Shown here: positions 36,193 to 46,188 of the stretch, in pieces
Position numbering within the stretch: position 1 is the first letter of the stretch
Layout of the letters: every line of letters begins with the position of its first letter
Source: Agrobacterium sp. RAC06
GTDB lineage: Bacteria; Pseudomonadota; Alphaproteobacteria; Rhizobiales; Rhizobiaceae
Assembly: GCF_001713475.1 (NCBI RefSeq)
Contig: NZ_CP016499.1
Location: 4,217,501-4,281,500, forward strand
DNA: 64,000 nucleotides
Direction: 5' to 3'
The notes under the pieces: generated by a model
Told to the model about the DNA's origin: nothing
Seen by the model: only the letters and a program-made list of their open reading frames with translations
Database searches by the model: none
Made by a program: the position numbers and the translations under genes

Positions 36193-36963
36193 ATGCCCGC
36201 CCCCAAGAATGCCTTCAAGGCCGCTCTCTACGAAACCAACGAACTGCTTGTCGGTTTCTGGGTGGCGCTGGCGAGCCCGCATGTCGCGGAAGTCTGCGCC
36301 GGGGCTGGCTTCGACTGGATTCTCATCGATGGCGAGCATGGACCGAACGATATTCCGCTGATGGCGGCCCAACTCGCAGCCGTCGCGCGGCATCCGGCGC
36401 ATCCGGTCGTCAGGCTGCCGGTCGGCGAAAGCTGGCTGATCAAGCAGGCACTCGATATCGGCGCGCAGACGCTGATGATCCCGATGGTCGAGACGAGGCA
36501 AGAGGCAGACCGCTTGGCCAAGGCCCTGCGTTATCCGCCGGAGGGCATCCGCGGCATGGGCGCGAGCCTGGGCCGCGCCTCCGATTTCGGCCGTATTGCC
36601 GATTATGCGGAGACGGCGAATGCGGAGGTCTGCCTGATCGCGCAGATCGAAAGCCGTCTCGGTGTCGAGAATGCCGATGCCATCATTGCGACGCCGGGTG
36701 TGGATGCGATCCTCATCGGACCGGCCGACCTTGCGGCCGACATGGGCCATCGCGGCAATCCCACGCATCCAGAGGTCATGCAGGCCGTCGAAACCGTGAT
36801 CGGCAAGGGTGTTGCTGCCGGCAAGCCGGTCGGCATCATGTCCGGCGATCCGGCTATGCTCGCGATGGCGCGCAAGGCCGGAATCCGGTTCTTTGCCTGC
36901 TCCACGGATGTCAGCCTGCTTTCCGCTGCCGCCACCAACCTCGCAGCGTCGATGCGCGGCTGA
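36193..36963 (+). CDS. HpcH/HpaI-family aldolase
   Basis: This 256-residue class II pyruvate aldolase has the family landmarks WVALASPHVAEVCAGAGFDW, LIDGEHGPND (catalytic His region), VVRLPVGESWLIKQALDIG (catalytic Arg), TLMIPMVET, CLIAQIESRLG (metal Glu) and LIGPADLAADMG (metal Asp). It cleaves 4-hydroxy-2-oxo acids to pyruvate plus an aldehyde. Two in-frame ATGs precede the homology; 36193 has GGAG seven bases before it. The Ldh-family gene follows after 33 bases, so the pair may degrade a hydroxy or keto acid. Confidence 0.9.
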   Translation: MPAPKNAFKAALYETNELLVGFWVALASPHVAEVCAGAGFDWILIDGEHGPNDIPLMAAQLAAVARHPAHPVVRLPVGESWLIKQALDIGAQTLMIPMVETRQEADRLAKALRYPPEGIRGMGASLGRASDFGRIADYAETANAEVCLIAQIESRLGVENADAIIATPGVDAILIGPADLAADMGHRGNPTHPEVMQAVETVIGKGVAAGKPVGIMSGDPAMLAMARKAGIRFFACSTDVSLLSAAATNLAASMRG

Positions 36964-36996
36964 TCCTGTTTCCCGCGACATGCACATGGACATCCG

Positions 36997-37989
36997 ATGA
37001 AGCTCACACTTGTAGAAGCCGAGGCGCTTGTGGTCGACGCCCTTTGCCGTTCTGGCGTGGATGAAGCCAATGCGCGATCCGTGGCCCGCGCGCTTGTGGC
37101 CGCCGAAGCTGCCGGACAAGGCGGTCACGGCTTGCGCCGGGTCGAGGCCTATAGTTCCCAGGCGCGGGCCGGCAAGGTGGATGGCTTAGCCAAGCCGCAG
37201 GCGTCGCGACCAAGGCCGGGCGTGCTGACCATCGATGCGATGAACGGCTACGCCTATCCGGCGCTCGATCTTGCCGTCGAGATGTTGCCCGGCATCGCGC
37301 GCGAGCAGGGTATTGCGATCGCCACCATTCACCGCTCGCACCATGCCGGGGTCATGGGGCTGACGGTCGCGCGTTTTGCAGAGCGCGGGCTGGCGGCGCT
37401 GATGTTTGCCAATGCCCCGGCCTCCATGGCGCCCTGGGGCGGCAACAAGGCGCTTTACGGCACCAACCCCATCGCCTTTGCCGTGCCGATCGAGAATGGA
37501 GATCCCATTGTCGTCGATCTGGCGCTGTCCAAGGTGGCGCGCGGCAAGATCATGGCGGCGCGGCAGAAGGGGGAGGCCATCCCCGACGATTGGGCCTTTG
37601 ATGCCGATGGCCAGCCGACGACGGACGCCAACCGTGCGATGGACGGCTTCATGGCGCCACTCGGCGGAGCCAAGGGAGCAGCGCTTGCGATGATGGTCGA
37701 GATTCTCTCGGCGGGCCTGATTGGCGCGAACTATGCCTTCGAGGCCTCGTCCCTGTTCGACGACAAGGGGCCGCCCGTGGCGCTCGGCCAGACGATCATC
37801 GCCATCGATCCAACGGCGACAGGTGGGCCCGGCGTCTTCTCTCGCCTGGCGCTGCTGGCGGATGAAATCGGGGCGCAGGAAGGCGCGCGCATTCCAGGAC
37901 GGCGAGGCCAGGATCTGGCTCGTGCCGCCGAGATCGACGGCATCGTGATCGACGACGAGGTCGTCGCGGCCATCCGGGCGATTGCCTGA
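36997..37989 (+). CDS. Ldh-family NAD(P)-dependent 2-oxoacid dehydrogenase
   Basis: The 330-residue protein belongs to the malate/lactate dehydrogenase (YlbC/YiaK/ComC) family, distinct from Rossmann MDHs. Landmarks are GHGLRRVEAYSSQ, AIATIHRSHHAGVMG with the catalytic His pair, NAPASMAPWGGNKALYGTNPIAFA and PLGGAKGAALAMMVE. It should interconvert a 2-hydroxy and a 2-oxo acid. It lies just after the HpcH aldolase on the same strand, and its end is 20 bases from the convergent dctD. The ribosome site is weak (TGGA). Confidence 0.9.
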   Translation: MKLTLVEAEALVVDALCRSGVDEANARSVARALVAAEAAGQGGHGLRRVEAYSSQARAGKVDGLAKPQASRPRPGVLTIDAMNGYAYPALDLAVEMLPGIAREQGIAIATIHRSHHAGVMGLTVARFAERGLAALMFANAPASMAPWGGNKALYGTNPIAFAVPIENGDPIVVDLALSKVARGKIMAARQKGEAIPDDWAFDADGQPTTDANRAMDGFMAPLGGAKGAALAMMVEILSAGLIGANYAFEASSLFDDKGPPVALGQTIIAIDPTATGGPGVFSRLALLADEIGAQEGARIPGRRGQDLARAAEIDGIVIDDEVVAAIRAIA

Positions 37990-38009
37990 CGGGAAATGAC
38001 GGTATCCAG

Positions 38010-39347
38010 CTATTCGTAATCGGCGCGGTTGATGCCGTGGCGCTGGAGCTTGTCGTAAAAGGTCTTGCGGGGAATGCCGAGCGTCTCGAGCGTCGAACGC
38101 ACGTCGCCCTTGTTTGCGATCAGTGCCTCGCGGATCAGCTCGGCCTCGTGTCGTTCCATTTGCTCGGGCAGGGTGAGGCCCGGTGTGGCTGACCCTGGCG
38201 CCCGTTTCGGCGGCGGCGTAATCCCGAGCACGACCCGCTCGGCAAAATGCGAGAGTTCGCGGACATTGCCCGGCCAGCAGTGGGTCTCCAGATGACGGCG
38301 CACCTCGGTCGTCATGACGGGTATGTCGCGGCGGAAGCGTTCGGCGGCGCGGGTGGCGAAGTGGGCAAAGAGCAGCGGGATATCGGCGCGGCGTTCGCGC
38401 AGTGGCGGGATGGAGATCGTCACGACGTTCAGGCGATAATAGAGGTCTTCACGGAACTCGCCGCGCTCGGCCGGATTGCCGAGATCGAGTTTGGCGGCGG
38501 CGACGACGCGCAGGTCGACGGGCCTCACCTCGTTGGTGCCGAGCGGGCTTACCTCGCGCATTTCCAGGACCCGCAGCATTTTCACCTGGGTGGACAGCGG
38601 CATGCTCTCGATCTCGTCGAGAAACAGCGTGCCGCCGCTTGCATGTTCGATGCGGCCGACGCGCTTCTTCTGCGCGCCGGTAAAGGCGCCGGCCTCGTGG
38701 CCGAAGAGCTCGCTTTCGATCACCGTCTCGGGCAGCGCGCCGCAATTCAGCGCAACGAAGTTACCTTTTGTGCGGCGGCTCCAGCGATGCAAGAGTGTTG
38801 CCACCACTTCCTTGCCGCTGCCGGTTTCGCCGGCGATCAGCACGTCGACATCGGTATCGGCGATCTGGCGGAGCGTCTGGCGCAGATGCTCCATGGCCGG
38901 TGTCTGGCCGATGAGGGGCAGATCGTCGGGCATGGTCGTGGCTGCCTCACGCAGGCGGCGGTTTTCGAGCACCAGCCGGCGTTTTTCGGCAGCGCGGGCG
39001 ACGCTCTGGACGAGCCGCTCGGCGGGGAAGGGCTTGGCGATGAAGTCATAGGCGCCGTCATGCAGCGCGCGCACGGCCATGTCGACATCGCCATGGCCTG
39101 TGATCAGCAGGACCGGCAGATCCGGGTCGAGGCTGCGGATGCGGGCGAAGAGTTCCAGCCCGTCCATGCCGGCCATGCGGATATCGGTGACGACGACGGC
39201 CTCGCTTTTCTGCGAAACTTGGGCGAGCGCCTGGGCTGCCGCACCGAAGTCGTGCACGGCATAACCGGCAAGCTCCAGGGTCTGGCGGGTGGCGCGGCGC
39301 AAAGCCTGGTCGTCGTCGACGAGGATGATCTCGATGCCGCTGCTCAT
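38010..39347 (-). CDS. dctD: C4-dicarboxylate response regulator DctD
   Basis: This 445-residue sigma-54 activator has a receiver domain with phospho-acceptor Asp55 ([12 protein letters not shown]) and Lys near 105 (FIAKPF). The AAA+ domain carries GETGSGKE near 172, GAFTGA near 215 (sigma-54 contact) and LFLDEIESM. The C-terminal Fis-type helix-turn-helix contains [19 protein letters not shown]. With DctB it turns on dctA in response to succinate, malate or fumarate. The start overlaps the dctB stop by four bases. The dctA promoter region carries matching sites. Confidence 0.96.
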   Translation of the reverse strand: MSSGIEIILVDDDQALRRATRQTLELAGYAVHDFGAAAQALAQVSQKSEAVVVTDIRMAGMDGLELFARIRSLDPDLPVLLITGHGDVDMAVRALHDGAYDFIAKPFPAERLVQSVARAAEKRRLVLENRRLREAATTMPDDLPLIGQTPAMEHLRQTLRQIADTDVDVLIAGETGSGKEVVATLLHRWSRRTKGNFVALNCGALPETVIESELFGHEAGAFTGAQKKRVGRIEHASGGTLFLDEIESMPLSTQVKMLRVLEMREVSPLGTNEVRPVDLRVVAAAKLDLGNPAERGEFREDLYYRLNVVTISIPPLRERRADIPLLFAHFATRAAERFRRDIPVMTTEVRRHLETHCWPGNVRELSHFAERVVLGITPPPKRAPGSATPGLTLPEQMERHEAELIREALIANKGDVRSTLETLGIPRKTFYDKLQRHGINRADYE

Positions 39348-41176
39348 GCCCGTGCCCTCGTGAGAGTGATGGTGAAGGTGGTGCCCGCCGCGCTCGTCTC
39401 GACCGAAAGCCGTCCGCCGTATTCAGTGACGATGTCACGGGCGATCACGAGGCCCAGGCCGAGCCCTGCCTCCTTGGAGGTGGTGAAAGGTATGAACAGG
39501 TTGTCCCTAACGTGAGGCGGCAGGCCGGGGCCAGTATCGCTGATCGCAAGATCGACCTCGTCGTCGGAGAGGCGCGCAATCCCGACGCGGATATCGCCAT
39601 CCGCTTTGCCTTCAATGGCTTCAAGTGCATTCTGCAGGAGATTGATCAGCACCTGTTCTAGGCGGATGCGCTGGCCAAGCACTTTGAGATCGACAGGGAT
39701 GTCACTGATGGTGAGGCGATCGAAGCTGCCAGCGAAGCGGCTCTTCAACAGGAAGAGGGCCCCGTCGACCGCAGCCTTGACTTCGACAGGTTCGCCGGCC
39801 TGGCGGCCCTTGCGGGCAAGACCCTTCAGCTCGCCGGTGATTGCGCCGATGCGGTCAGTGAGCTCGGCGATCAGGCCAAGGTTTTCCTGTGCCTGATCGC
39901 CGTTGCCGCGAGCGAGGAAGGTTTTCGCATTGTCTGCATAGGCGCGGATGGTGGCGACCGGCTGGTTGATCTCATGCGCCACGCCGGCTGCGACCTGGCC
40001 GAGGATCGCCAGACGGTTGGCCTGGACGAGATCCTGCTGCACGCCCTGGAGGCGGGTGTCGGTTGCCCTGTGTTCGGCGATCTCGGCCTCAAGGCGGTCG
40101 CGGGCTTCGGTGAGTTCTACCGTGCGCAGGGTTACCTGGCGTTCAAGTTCCGCCTGCGCGGCCTTCGCCTCTGCTGTGCGGCGGGCAGCGCGACCGCTGC
40201 GATACAGGAAATAGCCAGCCGCGGCGAGCAAGGGCAGGCCGAGCGCGACTGCCGTGGTGCGCCCGTGCAAGGTGCCGGCATCCATCGCTGCTGCGGCGGG
40301 TGCCAGCAGATGCAAGGTCCAAGGCGTTCCGGGCACCGGCAGGGTCTCGGCGACATGCGGCTGGCGCGGACGCGCACCGGAGGCGTCGGTCGCCACCATC
40401 GTGTGTCCGTCAAGGTCGAAGAGCGACCAGATCGGGACTGGCAAAAGCGGGGCTTCGCCAAATTGCAGGCTGTCGCGGATAGCCAGCCGATCTTGCTGGG
40501 GGATGTCGGTGATGGTGAAAAAACGCCAATCCGGACGGCTGGTGATCAGGACGATGCCTCTTGTGTCGGTGACATAGGTCGGGCGTCCGGACCGCTGCCA
40601 GTCCTGTTCCAGCGCGTTGAACTCGACCTTGACGACCACGACGCCCAATGGTTGGCCGGCATCGTTATCGACGCGGCGGGAGAGATAGAGCCCTGGCCTG
40701 CGGCTGACATTGCCCAGCGCATACTGTTCGGCCGTGCCGCTTGCCATCGCCCCGGTGAAGTATTCGCGGAAGGCATAGTTGCTGCCGACGAAGCTGTCGG
40801 GCTGACGGAAGTTGCTGGCGGCGATCGTCAATCCCTCGGTGTTGACGACATAGATCACGGATGCGCCGGTTCCCGAGGTGAGGGCCTCCAGCTTTTCGTT
40901 CAGGCGGTTGACGCTGTCGGGGCCGGGTGCCTGCAATGTGTCGGCCAGTTCGGCGTCCGTCCCCAGCACGAAGGGCAGGGTGCGTGAGCGGTCGAGCACG
41001 GCAATCAGCAACGCGCGCTTCAGCTCGGCATCGGTCTGCGCGTCCTCTGCGACGGCGTCCAGCGCCAGGATCTTGCCCTTCTCGCCGGCGTAGAACAATG
41101 CGAGGCCTGACAGCAGAACTGCCACAACGGCACAGATGAGCCAGAGTGTGCGACTTGAGCTTCGAAAGGGCGGCAT
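39344..41176 (-). CDS. dctB: C4-dicarboxylate sensor histidine kinase DctB
   Basis: The 610-residue membrane kinase has a first transmembrane helix at about 10-29, a periplasmic double-PAS (dCache) sensor to about 290, a second helix near 300-318 and a coiled coil. The HisKA domain has phospho-acceptor His401 in VAHEINQP, and the ATPase has the N, G1 and G2 boxes ([27 protein letters not shown]). The ATG at 41176 is the most likely start; the frame continues 31 codons further without homology. It overlaps dctD and is divergent from dctA. Confidence 0.94.
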   Translation of the reverse strand: MPPFRSSSRTLWLICAVVAVLLSGLALFYAGEKGKILALDAVAEDAQTDAELKRALLIAVLDRSRTLPFVLGTDAELADTLQAPGPDSVNRLNEKLEALTSGTGASVIYVVNTEGLTIAASNFRQPDSFVGSNYAFREYFTGAMASGTAEQYALGNVSRRPGLYLSRRVDNDAGQPLGVVVVKVEFNALEQDWQRSGRPTYVTDTRGIVLITSRPDWRFFTITDIPQQDRLAIRDSLQFGEAPLLPVPIWSLFDLDGHTMVATDASGARPRQPHVAETLPVPGTPWTLHLLAPAAAAMDAGTLHGRTTAVALGLPLLAAAGYFLYRSGRAARRTAEAKAAQAELERQVTLRTVELTEARDRLEAEIAEHRATDTRLQGVQQDLVQANRLAILGQVAAGVAHEINQPVATIRAYADNAKTFLARGNGDQAQENLGLIAELTDRIGAITGELKGLARKGRQAGEPVEVKAAVDGALFLLKSRFAGSFDRLTISDIPVDLKVLGQRIRLEQVLINLLQNALEAIEGKADGDIRVGIARLSDDEVDLAISDTGPGLPPHVRDNLFIPFTTSKEAGLGLGLVIARDIVTEYGGRLSVETSAAGTTFTITLTRARA

Positions 41177-41199
41177 CACGTATGTTGGTCCTGATAGGG

Positions 41200-41216
41200 T
41201 GTGCGGTAGATCGCAT
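41200..41216. promoter_or_regulatory. DctD-type upstream activator site 1
   Basis: TGTGCGGTAGATCGCAT is an imperfect dyad (TGTGCG and CGCAT) that resembles the tandem DctD sites known upstream of dctA in Sinorhizobium and Rhizobium. Its centre is about 118 bases before the -24 element. Confidence 0.6.
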
Positions 41217-41232
41217 TCTAACACATCACACT

Positions 41233-41250
41233 TGTGTGGAAAACCGCACG
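41233..41250. promoter_or_regulatory. DctD-type upstream activator site 2
   Basis: TGTGTGGAAAACCGCACG is a near-perfect dyad (TGTGTGG-N4-CCGCACG) about 85 bases before the -24 element. Two adjacent sites about 33 bases apart, centre to centre, fit cooperative binding by DctD dimers. Confidence 0.7.
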
Positions 41251-41325
41251 CTCTTATGTGGTGAATCAAGTCTGAGTGCGTATAAAATTCAATTCTATCA
41301 GGGCTTTGGCTCCGTTTCCTCGGTC

Positions 41326-41341
41326 TGGCATGCGCCTTGCT
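41326..41341 (+). promoter_or_regulatory. Sigma-54 promoter of dctA
   Basis: TGGCATGCGCCTTGCT matches the RpoN consensus TGGCAC-N5-TTGCW, with GG at -24 (41327-41328) and GC at -12 (41339-41340). It lies about 95 bases before the dctA start and downstream of the two DctD-type sites. Confidence 0.88.
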
Positions 41342-41436
41342 AACCTTTCTTCCAAGCGGCCGCGCCGCTTCCAGTCAGTTAAGCCATCGCCCGGGAGGCC
41401 GGAACTCGTTCCGTCAGGGCGACCATGGAGGAAAAC

Positions 41437-42768
41437 ATGCATATCGATACCGCAGAGCACGCGCCCGTGGGCCGGCAGCCCTTCTATAAGCTTCTCTATG
41501 TTCAGGTCCTCGCCGCGATCGTCGCTGGCATCCTGCTCGGCCATTTCTATCCCGAGATCGGCGCACAGTTGAAGCCGCTGGGTGACGCCTTCATCAAGCT
41601 GGTCAAGATGATCATTGCGCCGGTCATCTTCCTGACTGTCGCCACCGGCATTGCCGGCATGAGCGACATGAAGAAGGTCGGCCGGGTCGCCGGGAAGGCG
41701 ATGCTCTACTTCTTCACCTTCTCGACGCTGGCGCTTGTCGTCGGCCTCGTCGTTGCCAATGTCGTGCAGCCGGGTGCGGGCATGCATATCGATCCGGCCA
41801 CGCTCGATGCGGCGGCTGTGGCGACCTATACGGAGAAGGCGCATGACTCGTCGATCACAGGCTTCCTGATGAACATCATCCCGACGACGATCGTTGGGGC
41901 CTTTGCCGATGGCGACATCCTGCAGGTGTTGTTCTTCTCGATCCTGTTCGGCATTTCGCTGGCGCTTGTCGGCGAGCGCGGCAAGCCGGTCACCGACTTC
42001 CTGCAGGCGGTCATCGCGCCAGTCTTCAAGCTTGTCGCCATCCTGATGAAGGCCGCACCAATCGGTGCCTTCGGCGCCATGGCGTTCACCATCGGCAAAT
42101 ATGGCATCGGCTCGGTCACCAATCTCGCCATGCTGATCGGCACCTTCTACCTCACGTCCTTCCTGTTCGTGGCGGTGATCCTCGGGGCTGTCTGCCGTTA
42201 CAACGGCTTCTCGATCCTGGCGCTCATCCGCTACATCAAGGAAGAGCTGCTGCTCGTTCTCGGGACGTCGTCCTCGGAAGCAGCCCTTCCGGGCCTGATG
42301 AACAAGATGGAAAAGGCTGGCTGCAAGCGCTCGGTCGTAGGCCTCGTCATCCCGACCGGCTACTCCTTCAACCTCGACGGCACGAATATCTATATGACGC
42401 TGGCGGCGCTCTTCATCGCTCAGGCGACGGATATCCACTTGCCGCTCGGTGACCAGATCCTGCTGCTGGCCGTTGCCATGCTGAGCTCGAAGGGGGCGGC
42501 CGGCATCACCGGTGCTGGCTTCATTACCCTCGCGGCCACTCTGTCCGTCGTTCCCGCCGTTCCGGTCGCGGGCATGGCGTTGATCCTCGGCATCGACCGC
42601 TTCATGTCGGAATGCCGGGCGCTCACCAACTTCATCGGCAATGCGGTGGCAACCGTCGTCGTCGCGCGCTGGGAAGGTGAACTCGACCAGACGCTCTTCC
42701 ATGCAGCCCTCGGTGGCAAGGTTCTCGAAGAGGACGACATCCAGCCGGCACTGCAGCCGGCGGAATAA
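41437..42768 (+). CDS. dctA: C4-dicarboxylate:cation symporter DctA
   Basis: This 443-residue DAACS-family transporter takes up succinate, fumarate and malate with protons or sodium. It has about eight helices and two re-entrant loops. Landmarks are [42 protein letters not shown] (serine-rich loop) and [27 protein letters not shown]. In symbiotic rhizobia it is needed for nitrogen fixation. Two in-frame ATGs are close together; 41437 is preferred because GGAGG lies 6 bases before it. The upstream region has the sigma-54 promoter and DctD-type sites. Confidence 0.97.
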   Translation: MHIDTAEHAPVGRQPFYKLLYVQVLAAIVAGILLGHFYPEIGAQLKPLGDAFIKLVKMIIAPVIFLTVATGIAGMSDMKKVGRVAGKAMLYFFTFSTLALVVGLVVANVVQPGAGMHIDPATLDAAAVATYTEKAHDSSITGFLMNIIPTTIVGAFADGDILQVLFFSILFGISLALVGERGKPVTDFLQAVIAPVFKLVAILMKAAPIGAFGAMAFTIGKYGIGSVTNLAMLIGTFYLTSFLFVAVILGAVCRYNGFSILALIRYIKEELLLVLGTSSSEAALPGLMNKMEKAGCKRSVVGLVIPTGYSFNLDGTNIYMTLAALFIAQATDIHLPLGDQILLLAVAMLSSKGAAGITGAGFITLAATLSVVPAVPVAGMALILGIDRFMSECRALTNFIGNAVATVVVARWEGELDQTLFHAALGGKVLEEDDIQPALQPAE

Positions 42769-42804
42769 TACTTCCGCGCCGACCCAAGACGGCGATCGGA
42801 ACTG

Positions 42805-42843
42805 AAGCGCGGCCCGGTATTCATCGGGCCGCGCTTTTTGTTT
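42805..42843 (+). terminator. Terminator after dctA
   Basis: A 12-bp stem (AAGCGCGGCCCG/CGGGCCGCGCTT) with an eight-base loop is followed by TTTGTTTG. It sits between convergent dctA and the ribbon-helix-helix gene. Confidence 0.9.
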
Positions 42844-42847
42844 GCCT

Positions 42848-43156
42848 CTACTCGGCGGCGATGATGTGGAATTCCGGCGGCTGTGCCGGGTTCTGCGCCT
42901 TGCTCATCAGGTAGATCAGACAGCTCGTCCGAAGCAGGGATGCGAAGTTCGAAACCGAACCGTTGATCTCCAGTGCTTCGTCGTGGAGTGTCGACAGGAA
43001 GCGGGATGTCGAGAAATTCTGGCTGGCGGCGATCTCGTCGATCAGCACCCAGAAGGCGGCTTCAAGCTGGATGCTGGTGGAATGACCACCAATGCGGACG
43101 GAGCGGTTGACCGCGCGATAGCGGCCCGGGTCCTGTCCTGCGAAGACTTCACACAT
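42848..43156 (-). CDS. Ribbon-helix-helix domain protein
   Basis: The 102-residue protein contains a ribbon-helix-helix unit of the RHH_4 (PF13467-like) type: NRSVRIGGHSTSIQLEAAFWVLIDEIA and FSTSRFLSTLHDEALE. These are small DNA-binding or regulatory proteins common in Rhizobiales with unknown targets. A GGGAGGA site 7 bases before the ATG at 43156 fixes the start. It is convergent with dctA and has no obvious partner gene. Confidence 0.82.
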   Translation of the reverse strand: MCEVFAGQDPGRYRAVNRSVRIGGHSTSIQLEAAFWVLIDEIAASQNFSTSRFLSTLHDEALEINGSVSNFASLLRTSCLIYLMSKAQNPAQPPEFHIIAAE

Positions 43157-43388
43157 GGCATGCTCCTCCCTGATATCAGTTTTTTCGTTCTTCAGTGTTT
43201 TGAGCATTATGTTGCGCGCCGACGCTTCGGTCAATTTCCGTCTTTTCTAAACTGCCACGCCCGGGTGCGAAGAATGAATACATCTTTCGGCGAAAATAAT
43301 CGGCTGCGGTAATGGGCTGCTACCAGCCTTCCGGCAAATCGCGACATTCTGCAAACATGACATTTGTCAGCATGCGAGGAGCAGCCCA

Positions 43389-43784
43389 TTGGCGAAAATG
43401 ATCCATTCGATGATCCGTGTCCTTGAAGAGGTCCGATCCGTTTCCTTCTACGTCCAGGCATTCGGTCTGGAAGTCGCAGAACGTCTCGATTTCGAGACCT
43501 TCACCCTGATCTATCTCAGCAATCCTGAGAGCGAGTTCGAGCTTGAACTCACGGTCAACAAGGGTCGCGAGGAGGCCTATGAGCTCGGGACCGGCTACGG
43601 CCATCTTGCCGTCAGCGTCTCGGACCTCGACGCCGAACACAAGCGGCTGACGGATCTTGGTCTGAACCCGGGCAAGATCGTCGAGTTCAACCGCGACGGG
43701 GCGCTGCTTGCCCGCTTCTTCTTCATCACCGATCCCGATGGCTACAAGATCGAGGTCCTGCAGCGGCACGGACGGTACAAATGA
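43389..43784 (+). CDS. VOC-family (glyoxalase I-like) protein
   Basis: The 131-residue protein has two beta-alpha-beta-beta-beta units of the vicinal oxygen chelate fold. All four glyoxalase I metal ligands appear: His6 (MIHSMIRV), a Glu in EFELELTVN, a His in GYGHLAVSV and a Glu in YKIEVLQ. It may be a true lactoylglutathione lyase that detoxifies methylglyoxal. Translation probably starts at TTG 43389, because GAGGAG is seven bases before it and too far from the next ATG at 43398. Confidence 0.88.
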   Translation: MAKMIHSMIRVLEEVRSVSFYVQAFGLEVAERLDFETFTLIYLSNPESEFELELTVNKGREEAYELGTGYGHLAVSVSDLDAEHKRLTDLGLNPGKIVEFNRDGALLARFFFITDPDGYKIEVLQRHGRYK

Positions 43785-43907
43785 TCGTATGGCCGGGGGA
43801 AGAGGAGCCCTCGGTCGTATGTTTTCGCAGCCGGCGGGCGCGGCAGCGCGCCTTCCAAGGGTGACGGTAAAACGCCGTTGCGCATCATCTCATGGGAGGA
43901 GAATGAC

Positions 43908-44438
43908 GTGGTTACGATACTCGACAAGACCGGGGGCATGTCCCGTCGCCAGCTTCTGAAGACCGGTGCGGCGAGTGCCGTGCTGATGATTACGGGCACT
44001 GCCGTCATCTGTCCCGACCAGGCCTGGGGCCTGGAGGCGACTGCCCTGAAGCCGGACACGCTCGCGACGCTCATCAAGATGGCGCGCGACATCTACCCGC
44101 ATGACCAGCTCGCCGAGCGCTTCTATGCGGCAGCCGTCAAGGGTCAGGACACGATGGCTGCTAAGGACGAGAAGCACAAGGCGCTGATCGAAGACGGCAT
44201 CGCCGATCTCGACAGCAGAGCCGGTGCTGGCGGCTATCGTGGGCTCGGCTGGGAAGACGATCGCGTGGCGATCCTGCGCGACATCGAGACGACGCCCTTC
44301 TTCCAGGCTGTACGCGGCGATCTCGTGGTCAGCCTCTATAACCAGAAGGAGATCTGGCCGATCTTCGGCTACGAGGGCGAGTCCTATTCCAAGGGCGGCT
44401 ATATCGAGCGCGGGTTCGACGACATCACCTGGCTCTGA
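43908..44438 (+). CDS. Gluconate 2-dehydrogenase subunit 3-family protein
   Basis: This 176-residue protein has a twin-arginine signal (MSRRQLLKTGAASAVLM), so it should fold in the cytoplasm and travel by Tat with its flavoprotein partner. The rest matches the small gamma subunit of membrane-bound gluconate and related dehydrogenases (LIKMARDIYPHD, FGYEGESYSKGGYIERGFDD). A GTG start with GGAGGA upstream fits best. The GMC flavoprotein gene follows after 101 bases. Confidence 0.85.
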   Translation: MVTILDKTGGMSRRQLLKTGAASAVLMITGTAVICPDQAWGLEATALKPDTLATLIKMARDIYPHDQLAERFYAAAVKGQDTMAAKDEKHKALIEDGIADLDSRAGAGGYRGLGWEDDRVAILRDIETTPFFQAVRGDLVVSLYNQKEIWPIFGYEGESYSKGGYIERGFDDITWL

Positions 44439-44539
44439 GCTTAACCCTAGGACAAGCATTCATCGTCGCCGGAAGGAGGCCCATCGCGGATGGGAACGGC
44501 GGCGCTTACCCAAATTGACCGATTTCCCGGGAGGAAAAC

Positions 44540-46111
44540 ATGGCAGCGCCCTATGATCTCAACGACGACAGCGTGGTCGTCATCATCGGTTCCGGTGCAG
44601 GCGGCGGCACGCTTGCCAACGAGCTTGCCCAGAAGGGCATCGACGTGGTCGTGCTCGAAGCCGGCGCCCGTATCGAATACGAGGATTTCATCAATGACGA
44701 ATGGGAGAGCTTTTCTCAGCTCGCCTGGCTCGACAACCGCACCACCGGTGGCGGCTGGCGGGTGTCGAAGGACTTCCCCAACCTGCCGGCCTGGATCGTC
44801 AAGGCGGTCGGCGGCACCACCACCCACTGGGCGGGTGCCTCGCTGCGCATCCAGGAGCACGAGTTCAAGACGCTGACCCATTACGGCAAGGTCGAGGGCG
44901 CCAATCTCCTCGACTGGCCGATCACACTCGCCGATCTCGAGCCTTACTATGCCAAGGCCGAAGACAAGATGGGCGTGACCCGCACCAACGGGATCGAGGG
45001 CCTGCCCGGCAACAACAACTTCAAGATCCTGAAGGCCGGTGCCGACAAGCTGGGTTACAAGAACTGTCACACCGGCAACATGGCGATCAACTCGGCCGAT
45101 CGCGATGACCGCATGAGCTGTCAGCAGACCGGCTTCTGCTTCCAGGGCTGTAAATGGGGCGCGAAGTGGTCGACGCTCTACACGGAAATCCCGAAGGGCG
45201 AGGCGACCGGCAAGCTCGAAGTCCGGCCGAACTCGCATGTCGTCAAGATCGAGCATGATGACTCGGGCAAGGTGACAGCCGTTGTCTATGCCGACAAGGA
45301 TGGCAATCTGCAAAGCCAGAAGGCGCGCATCATCTGCGTTGCCGGCAATTCGATCGAAAGCCCGCGCCTGCTGCTCAACTCCGCCTCGTCGAAGTTCCCG
45401 GATGGTCTCGCCAACTCCTCCGGCCAGGTCGGCAAGAACTACATGCGCCATACGACCGGCTCGGTCTATGCCGTCTTCGACAAGCCGGTGCATTTCTATC
45501 GCGGCACGACCATGGCAGGGATCATCCAGGACGAGGCACGTCACGATCCGTCCCGCGGCTTCGTCGGTGGCTATGAGCTCGAGACGCTGGCGCTCGGCGT
45601 ACCCTTCATGGCAGCTTTCCTGGATCCCGGTGGCTGGGGTCGCTCGTTTGCATCTGCGATGGACCAGTATGCCAATATGGCGGGCCTGTGGATCGTCGGC
45701 GAGGACATGCCGCAGGAGCAGAATGCCGTGAAGCTGCATGGCGAGCTTAAGGACAAATACGGCATGCCGATCCCGGATGTCTGGTTTACCGACCATCCAA
45801 ACGACGAGGCCATGCGCAATCATGCCTACAAGCAGGGCGTGGCCCTCTATGAGGCAGTTGGGGCAACCCGCGCCTTCCCGACACCGCCCTATCCGTCAAC
45901 GCACAATCTCGGCACGAACCGGATGAGCGAGAAGGCGCAGGACGGCGTCGTCAACAAATGGGGACAGAGCCACGACATCAGCAACCTTTTCGTCTCCGAT
46001 GGCAGCCAGTTCACCACCGGAGCGGCCGAAAATCCGACCCTGACGATCGTCTCTCTTGCGATCCGCCAGGCGGATTACATTGCCGAACAGATGGGCCAAG
46101 GCACGATCTGA
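44540..46111 (+). CDS. GMC-family FAD-dependent dehydrogenase (large subunit)
   Basis: This 523-residue flavoprotein has the FAD-binding GSGAGGG at about 17-23, the covalent or contact region GGTTTHWAG near 94-102, and C-terminal STHNLGTNRMSEKAQDGVV with FVSDGSQF. It is the large subunit type of gluconate 2-dehydrogenase, sorbose or fructose dehydrogenases, oxidising a sugar or polyol and passing electrons to a cytochrome or quinone. It follows its subunit 3 gene. The third, cytochrome c subunit is not in this locus. GGGAGG lies five bases before the ATG. Confidence 0.9.
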   Translation: MAAPYDLNDDSVVVIIGSGAGGGTLANELAQKGIDVVVLEAGARIEYEDFINDEWESFSQLAWLDNRTTGGGWRVSKDFPNLPAWIVKAVGGTTTHWAGASLRIQEHEFKTLTHYGKVEGANLLDWPITLADLEPYYAKAEDKMGVTRTNGIEGLPGNNNFKILKAGADKLGYKNCHTGNMAINSADRDDRMSCQQTGFCFQGCKWGAKWSTLYTEIPKGEATGKLEVRPNSHVVKIEHDDSGKVTAVVYADKDGNLQSQKARIICVAGNSIESPRLLLNSASSKFPDGLANSSGQVGKNYMRHTTGSVYAVFDKPVHFYRGTTMAGIIQDEARHDPSRGFVGGYELETLALGVPFMAAFLDPGGWGRSFASAMDQYANMAGLWIVGEDMPQEQNAVKLHGELKDKYGMPIPDVWFTDHPNDEAMRNHAYKQGVALYEAVGATRAFPTPPYPSTHNLGTNRMSEKAQDGVVNKWGQSHDISNLFVSDGSQFTTGAAENPTLTIVSLAIRQADYIAEQMGQGTI

Positions 46112-46133
46112 GAGGCGGAACTACCTCCCTCTT

Positions 46134-46172
46134 GCGGGCAGCGATCGCGACGAGCGGTCCTGCCCGCTTTTT
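46134..46172 (+). terminator. Terminator after the GMC dehydrogenase gene
   Basis: An 8-bp stem (GCGGGCAG/CTGCCCGC) with an 18-base loop is followed by TTTTTC. It lies between convergent genes. Confidence 0.75.
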
Positions 46173-46188
46173 CGTGGGGAGAAGAGCC

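Noticed and set aside
36007..37128. N-terminal extension of the spermidine-synthase-like frame across the aldolase gene
   Set aside because: The extension overlaps a clear HpcH aldolase on the other strand. The ATG at 36006 has a ribosome site and begins the homology.
41401..41425. GGAAC before dctA as an EcfG promoter
   Set aside because: No CGTT is found 16-17 bases downstream. The sigma-54 promoter explains the gene.
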